Shown here: one piece after another, positions 6,214-8,816 of the stretch
Layout: every line of letters starts with the position of its first letter
Position numbering within the stretch: the stretch's first letter is position 1
From: a bacterium
GTDB lineage: Bacteria; Planctomycetota; J058; JAJDCP01
Direction: 5' to 3'
Assembly (NCBI GenBank): GCA_030428695.1
Contig: JAUIEM010000411.1
Span: 1-8,816, forward strand
Length of the DNA stretch: 8,816 nucleotides
Position numbers and translations under genes: made by a program
The notes under the pieces: model-generated
Told to the model about the DNA's origin: nothing
What the model saw: the letters and a program-made list of their open reading frames with translations, nothing else
Databases searched by the model: none

Positions 6214-8478
6214 TCACTGCCGGGGGGCGAGACCCGTCGGCGGCAGCTCGACCGAGAAGCCGAGGATCATCGACATCTCGAGGCCCGCCGCTTCCTCGGC
6301 GAAGTGCTCGTAGATCTCGCCGTCGGTGAAGATGCCGTCCTCGCAGCGCGCCTGCATCTTGAACAGGTTGACCGGCTCGCCGGTCACGTCGACGTACTCG
6401 CTGCTGGTGACGACCTTGTTGCCGTCGGTGTCGAAGCGCGCGAGGTAGTCCTTCTGGCACTCGCTGGCGTACCAGGCGACGGCGTCTTCCCCGAAGGGCG
6501 CCGCGCGCAGCTCCTCGATCAGCCAGCCCTGCAGCTCGTCCTGGCTGACGCCGCGGTCGCCGTCGAGGTCGAGGGCCCACCAGCAGCCGGGGCTGATGCG
6601 GCGGTGCTCGTCGGCGTCGGGGTCGAGGTTGTACCCCCGGATGACCTCGCGGAAGCTGATGATCCCGTTGCGGTCGGCGTCGTTGAAGGCGTAGCAGGCG
6701 CGCAGCTGCTCGAGCTGCTCTTCGTTCCGCTCGGCCGCGAGCAGCTCGACGCGCCCGCGCGCCCGGGAGCCGTCGATCGTCCACTCGATCATCCGCACGC
6801 CCCCGATCGGCATGCCGATCAGCGCCCGCGCGAAGTCGGCCGGCTGCAGGCCCCACAGCTCCGACTTCTGGGGCCGCAGGATCCAGCTCGTGACGTTGCC
6901 GGACGCATCCCAGAAGAACCAGCGCAGCCAGACCTCGCAGGTGATGTCCGCCGGCGGCCCCTCGCCGACGACCTCGTCGTACCAGCGCACCACCCCGACC
7001 TCGGTGCAGGGCTGGTCGAAGGTCGGGACGGCGGGGACGGGGAACTGGGTGTGCAGCCACAGGTGCAGGACGTAGCTCTCGCCGTCGCCGAAGCCGAGCT
7101 CCGCGGGCAGCACGGCGACGCGCCGCTCCCCGGGGCGCATGCCGGCGAATGCCTCGGCGAAGCCCTCGATGCCGATCGTGCCCTCCTCGACGACGAAGGG
7201 CTCGGCGTTCGCGTAGCTGCTCTGGACCAGGGTTCCGTCCGGTTTCCAGAGCAGGAACTCCGCCTCCGCGAAGGCGCCGCCGGCGAAGCGCTCGCCTTCG
7301 CCCTCGGTCAGGCGCTTCCAGCGCAGGCCCGAGGGGCTCTCGGCCAGGTCGAGGGCGTCGACGTCGGGAAACTCCGGGACCGGCGAGGTCGAGACCAGGC
7401 GCAGCTCGCACTGCAGGGTCGCGTCCGGTGGCACCTTGCCCTCGCGTCCCTCTTCCCCGAAGGCGAGCGCGGGAGGGACGATCAGCCGTCGCACCCCTCC
7501 GGCCCGCATCCCGACCAGCCCCTCGTCGAAGCACGCGAGCGCCTGCCCTCCGATCAGGCCGCGGGCGGGGGCGCCGCGGTCGAGGTTGTTGAACACGCGG
7601 GTGCCGTCCTCGAGCCAGAGCACGTAGAAGTAGGCGACGAAGTCCCCCTCGGCCGCCGGCTCTCCCGTGCCCTCTTCCCCATCGACGTAGCGCAGCCCGG
7701 AGTCGGTGACGACCTCCGCCGCGGGCGGCTCCAGCTCCTGGGCGAGGGCCTCGGCGGCCGCGGCGGCCCGCGCGAGGTCGGCGTCGAGGTCGGGCAGCTC
7801 GAGGTCCGCGCGCGCCGCGGTGTCGACCTCGATCGAGAGCGTGCGCAGGTCGAGGGCCCCGTACAGCCGCACCCAGCCTTCGAGCGCTCCTCCCTGCAGG
7901 TGCGGGAAGGCGGCGAGCGCTTCCTGCAGCGCACGGCCGAGGCCTTCGGCGACCTCGACCGCCTGGGCCGGGCTCCACGTCCCCGCCTCGGCCGTGGTGG
8001 TCGCCTCGGCGTAGTCTTCCTGCAGGGCGGCGAGCTGATCACGGAGCGGCGCCATCGAGGGCCAGGCCGCCACCGCGTCGTCGAGCAGCGCGACGACGCG
8101 GCCGCACTGGTCCCGGGCGATGCTGAGGGTGATCGCGACGCCGTTGTCGGCGCCGTACTCCTCGATGTACGGCAGCAGCCCGGCCTGCTGCTCGTACAGA
8201 CTCCAGAGAGCCTGCAGCCAGAACTTCGTCCGCACCCCGGCCAGGGGTCGGATGTCTTCCAGCAGCAGCTGGTCCCAGCTGTCGGCGAGGAGGGCGAGCT
8301 CGTAGGCGAGCTTCGCGCCGGCCGGGCGGGTCGCGGGATCCTGCAGCGCGGCGAGCCCGGAGCGCAGCTCTTCGGCTCTCCACCGCGCCTCGTCGAGGTC
8401 CGCTATCGTCCACTGCTCCTGGCCGAATCCGCATGACAGCAAGACGACCAGGAGCCCCAGGCTCCGGCAATAACGCAC
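6214..8478 (-). CDS. Exported FKBP-type PPIase-like protein with three C-terminal EF-hands
   Basis: This 754-residue protein starts at a GTG (8476-8478) with AGGAG 7 nt upstream. The signal peptide is MRYCRSLGLLVVLLSCGFG; LLSC with Cys16 resembles a lipobox, so membrane anchoring is likely. Residues 25-250 are helical and Ala/Leu-rich. An FKBP domain (about 257-363) shows DGTRVFNN, GLVGMRAGGVRRLIVPPALA and VPPDATLQCELRLVS, though positions equivalent to the active-site Trp and Tyr appear changed to Phe. A second, weaker FKBP (about 380-478) keeps FAGMRPGERRVAVLPAELGFG. A third, very degenerate copy (about 491-582) keeps ALIGMPIGGVRMIEW. Three canonical Ca-binding loops follow at 600-611 (DADRNGIISFRE), 637-648 (DLDGDRGVSQDE) and 683-694 (DTDGNKVVTSSE), with Glu at position 12 in each. 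A shorter DGIFTDGE (714-721) may be a fourth, broken hand. The likely role is envelope protein folding or calcium-dependent binding. Its stop lies 15 bp from the end of the convergent HD-domain gene. Confidence 0.88.
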   Translation of the reverse strand: MRYCRSLGLLVVLLSCGFGQEQWTIADLDEARWRAEELRSGLAALQDPATRPAGAKLAYELALLADSWDQLLLEDIRPLAGVRTKFWLQALWSLYEQQAGLLPYIEEYGADNGVAITLSIARDQCGRVVALLDDAVAAWPSMAPLRDQLAALQEDYAEATTTAEAGTWSPAQAVEVAEGLGRALQEALAAFPHLQGGALEGWVRLYGALDLRTLSIEVDTAARADLELPDLDADLARAAAAAEALAQELEPPAAEVVTDSGLRYVDGEEGTGEPAAEGDFVAYFYVLWLEDGTRVFNNLDRGAPARGLIGGQALACFDEGLVGMRAGGVRRLIVPPALAFGEEGREGKVPPDATLQCELRLVSTSPVPEFPDVDALDLAESPSGLRWKRLTEGEGERFAGGAFAEAEFLLWKPDGTLVQSSYANAEPFVVEEGTIGIEGFAEAFAGMRPGERRVAVLPAELGFGDGESYVLHLWLHTQFPVPAVPTFDQPCTEVGVVRWYDEVVGEGPPADITCEVWLRWFFWDASGNVTSWILRPQKSELWGLQPADFARALIGMPIGGVRMIEWTIDGSRARGRVELLAAERNEEQLEQLRACYAFNDADRNGIISFREVIRGYNLDPDADEHRRISPGCWWALDLDGDRGVSQDELQGWLIEELRAAPFGEDAVAWYASECQKDYLARFDTDGNKVVTSSEYVDVTGEPVNLFKMQARCEDGIFTDGEIYEHFAEEAAGLEMSMILGFSVELPPTGLAPRQ

Positions 8479-8485
8479 GGCATCT

Positions 8486-8490
8486 CTCCT
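8486..8490 (-). promoter_or_regulatory. Shine-Dalgarno that decides the GTG start of the FKBP/EF-hand gene
   Basis: AGGAG on the minus strand lies 7 nt before the GTG at 8476-8478. The frame is open for 29 more codons upstream, but only this start places the hydrophobic signal sequence at the N-terminus. Confidence 0.7.
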
Positions 8491-8569
8491 CAAGCGTGAG
8501 TAGAACCAGTCTGCTCGAAGAGAGCGGGATGCACAAGCCGGAACCCGGGAGCCCGCACGGGTCAAGAGG

Positions 8570-8816
8570 TCAGGGCTGTTCTTCCTCCGGAGCCCGCACC
8601 AGCACCGGCTCGCCGTCGACCATCAGCAGGATGTCCCCGCGCAGGGCCACACAGCCCTGGCGCCCCTCGTCGGCCAGGCGCTCGACCAGCGCCTGGAACT
8701 CTTCCGAGCCGAAGGCGATCTCGCGGCTCGGCGCGGCGGCTTCCTCCTCGCCGAGCAGGCGGCTGTCGACCCAGCTGCCGCCCTGCTGGAAGAAGGCGCG
8801 GTCGGCGACCTGCTGG
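8570..8816 (-). CDS. C-terminal end of a probable VIT/VWA-domain protein (5' part outside window)
   Basis: The minus strand is open from the right edge to a TGA at 8570-8572 and encodes the last 82 residues. It reads RAFFQQGGSWVDSRL, then an acidic linker, IAFGSEEFQALVERLADEG, CVALRGDILLMVDGEPVLV and a short acidic tail. The order 'Arg-x-Phe-Phe...Gly-x-Trp-Val-Asp' followed by 'Phe-Gly-Ser-x-Glu-Phe' and a strand-rich 'Val-Asp-Gly' end resembles the extreme C-terminus of large VIT/VWA-domain proteins. I recognise this from the pattern only; the diagnostic VWA (MIDAS) region would lie outside the window. The 91-bp gap to the next gene on the same strand allows co-transcription with the FKBP/EF-hand gene; I saw no strong promoter in the gap. 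Confidence 0.6.
   Translation of the reverse strand, partial: QQVADRAFFQQGGSWVDSRLLGEEEAAAPSREIAFGSEEFQALVERLADEGRQGCVALRGDILLMVDGEPVLVRAPEEEQP

Noticed and set aside
6206..6215. GACCGCGGTC perfect palindrome between convergent genes
   Set aside because: A 10-bp palindrome with no loop or T-tract; expected by chance in this base composition and too short for a terminator.
6304..8436. Long plus-strand open frame (710 codons) opposite the FKBP/EF-hand gene
   Set aside because: It is antisense to a protein with clear FKBP and EF-hand motifs; the frame is open only because stop codons are rare at this GC content.

Overview
The window is a very GC-rich bacterial chromosome segment (about 70% G+C by eye, not counted) with frequent GTG starts and strong GAGGAGG or AGGAG ribosome-binding sites. 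A receiver-Ser/Thr-kinase fusion, a secreted FKBP/EF-hand fusion and the apparent C-terminus of a VIT/VWA-type protein fit a Planctomycetota-like or other large-genome, signalling-rich lineage. This placement is inference; no rRNA or marker gene is present.

Layout, left to right. (1) 1..291, minus: the N-terminal piece of a multi-span membrane protein that runs off the left edge. (2) 396..1502, minus: a GNAT-like protein of unknown substrate. (3) 1492..1801: a perfect tandem duplication of a 149-bp hairpin-rich unit between the GNAT-like gene and the gene before it in the operon. (4) 1797..3530, minus: a membrane AAA+ ATPase with two N-terminal TM segments and no protease domain. (5) 3531..3795: a 265-bp divergent intergenic region. 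(6) 3796..5361, plus: a receiver domain fused to a PknB-like Ser/Thr kinase with a C-terminal membrane anchor. (7) 5486..6198, plus: an HD-domain hydrolase-like gene split by a 179-bp imperfect palindrome (5744..5922) flanked by TTC direct repeats; removing the insert restores one 176-codon frame. (8) 6214..8478, minus: a 754-residue exported, probably lipid-anchored protein with one recognisable and two degenerate FKBP domains followed by three EF-hands. (9) 8570..8816, minus: the C-terminal end of a probable VIT/VWA-type protein.

How the genes relate. The ATPase and the GNAT-like gene form a minus-strand unit. Counting each repeat unit as a small 50-codon ORF, every stop codon overlaps the next GTG start in a GTGA tetranucleotide, so ribosomes could run from the ATPase through two repeat-encoded peptides into the acetyltransferase-like gene. 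The kinase is divergent from the ATPase. The VWA-like and FKBP/EF-hand genes run in the same direction 91 bp apart and may be co-transcribed. I see no complete defence, CRISPR, biosynthetic or secretion system. The most unusual items are the two hairpin-type insertions and the FKBP/EF-hand architecture.
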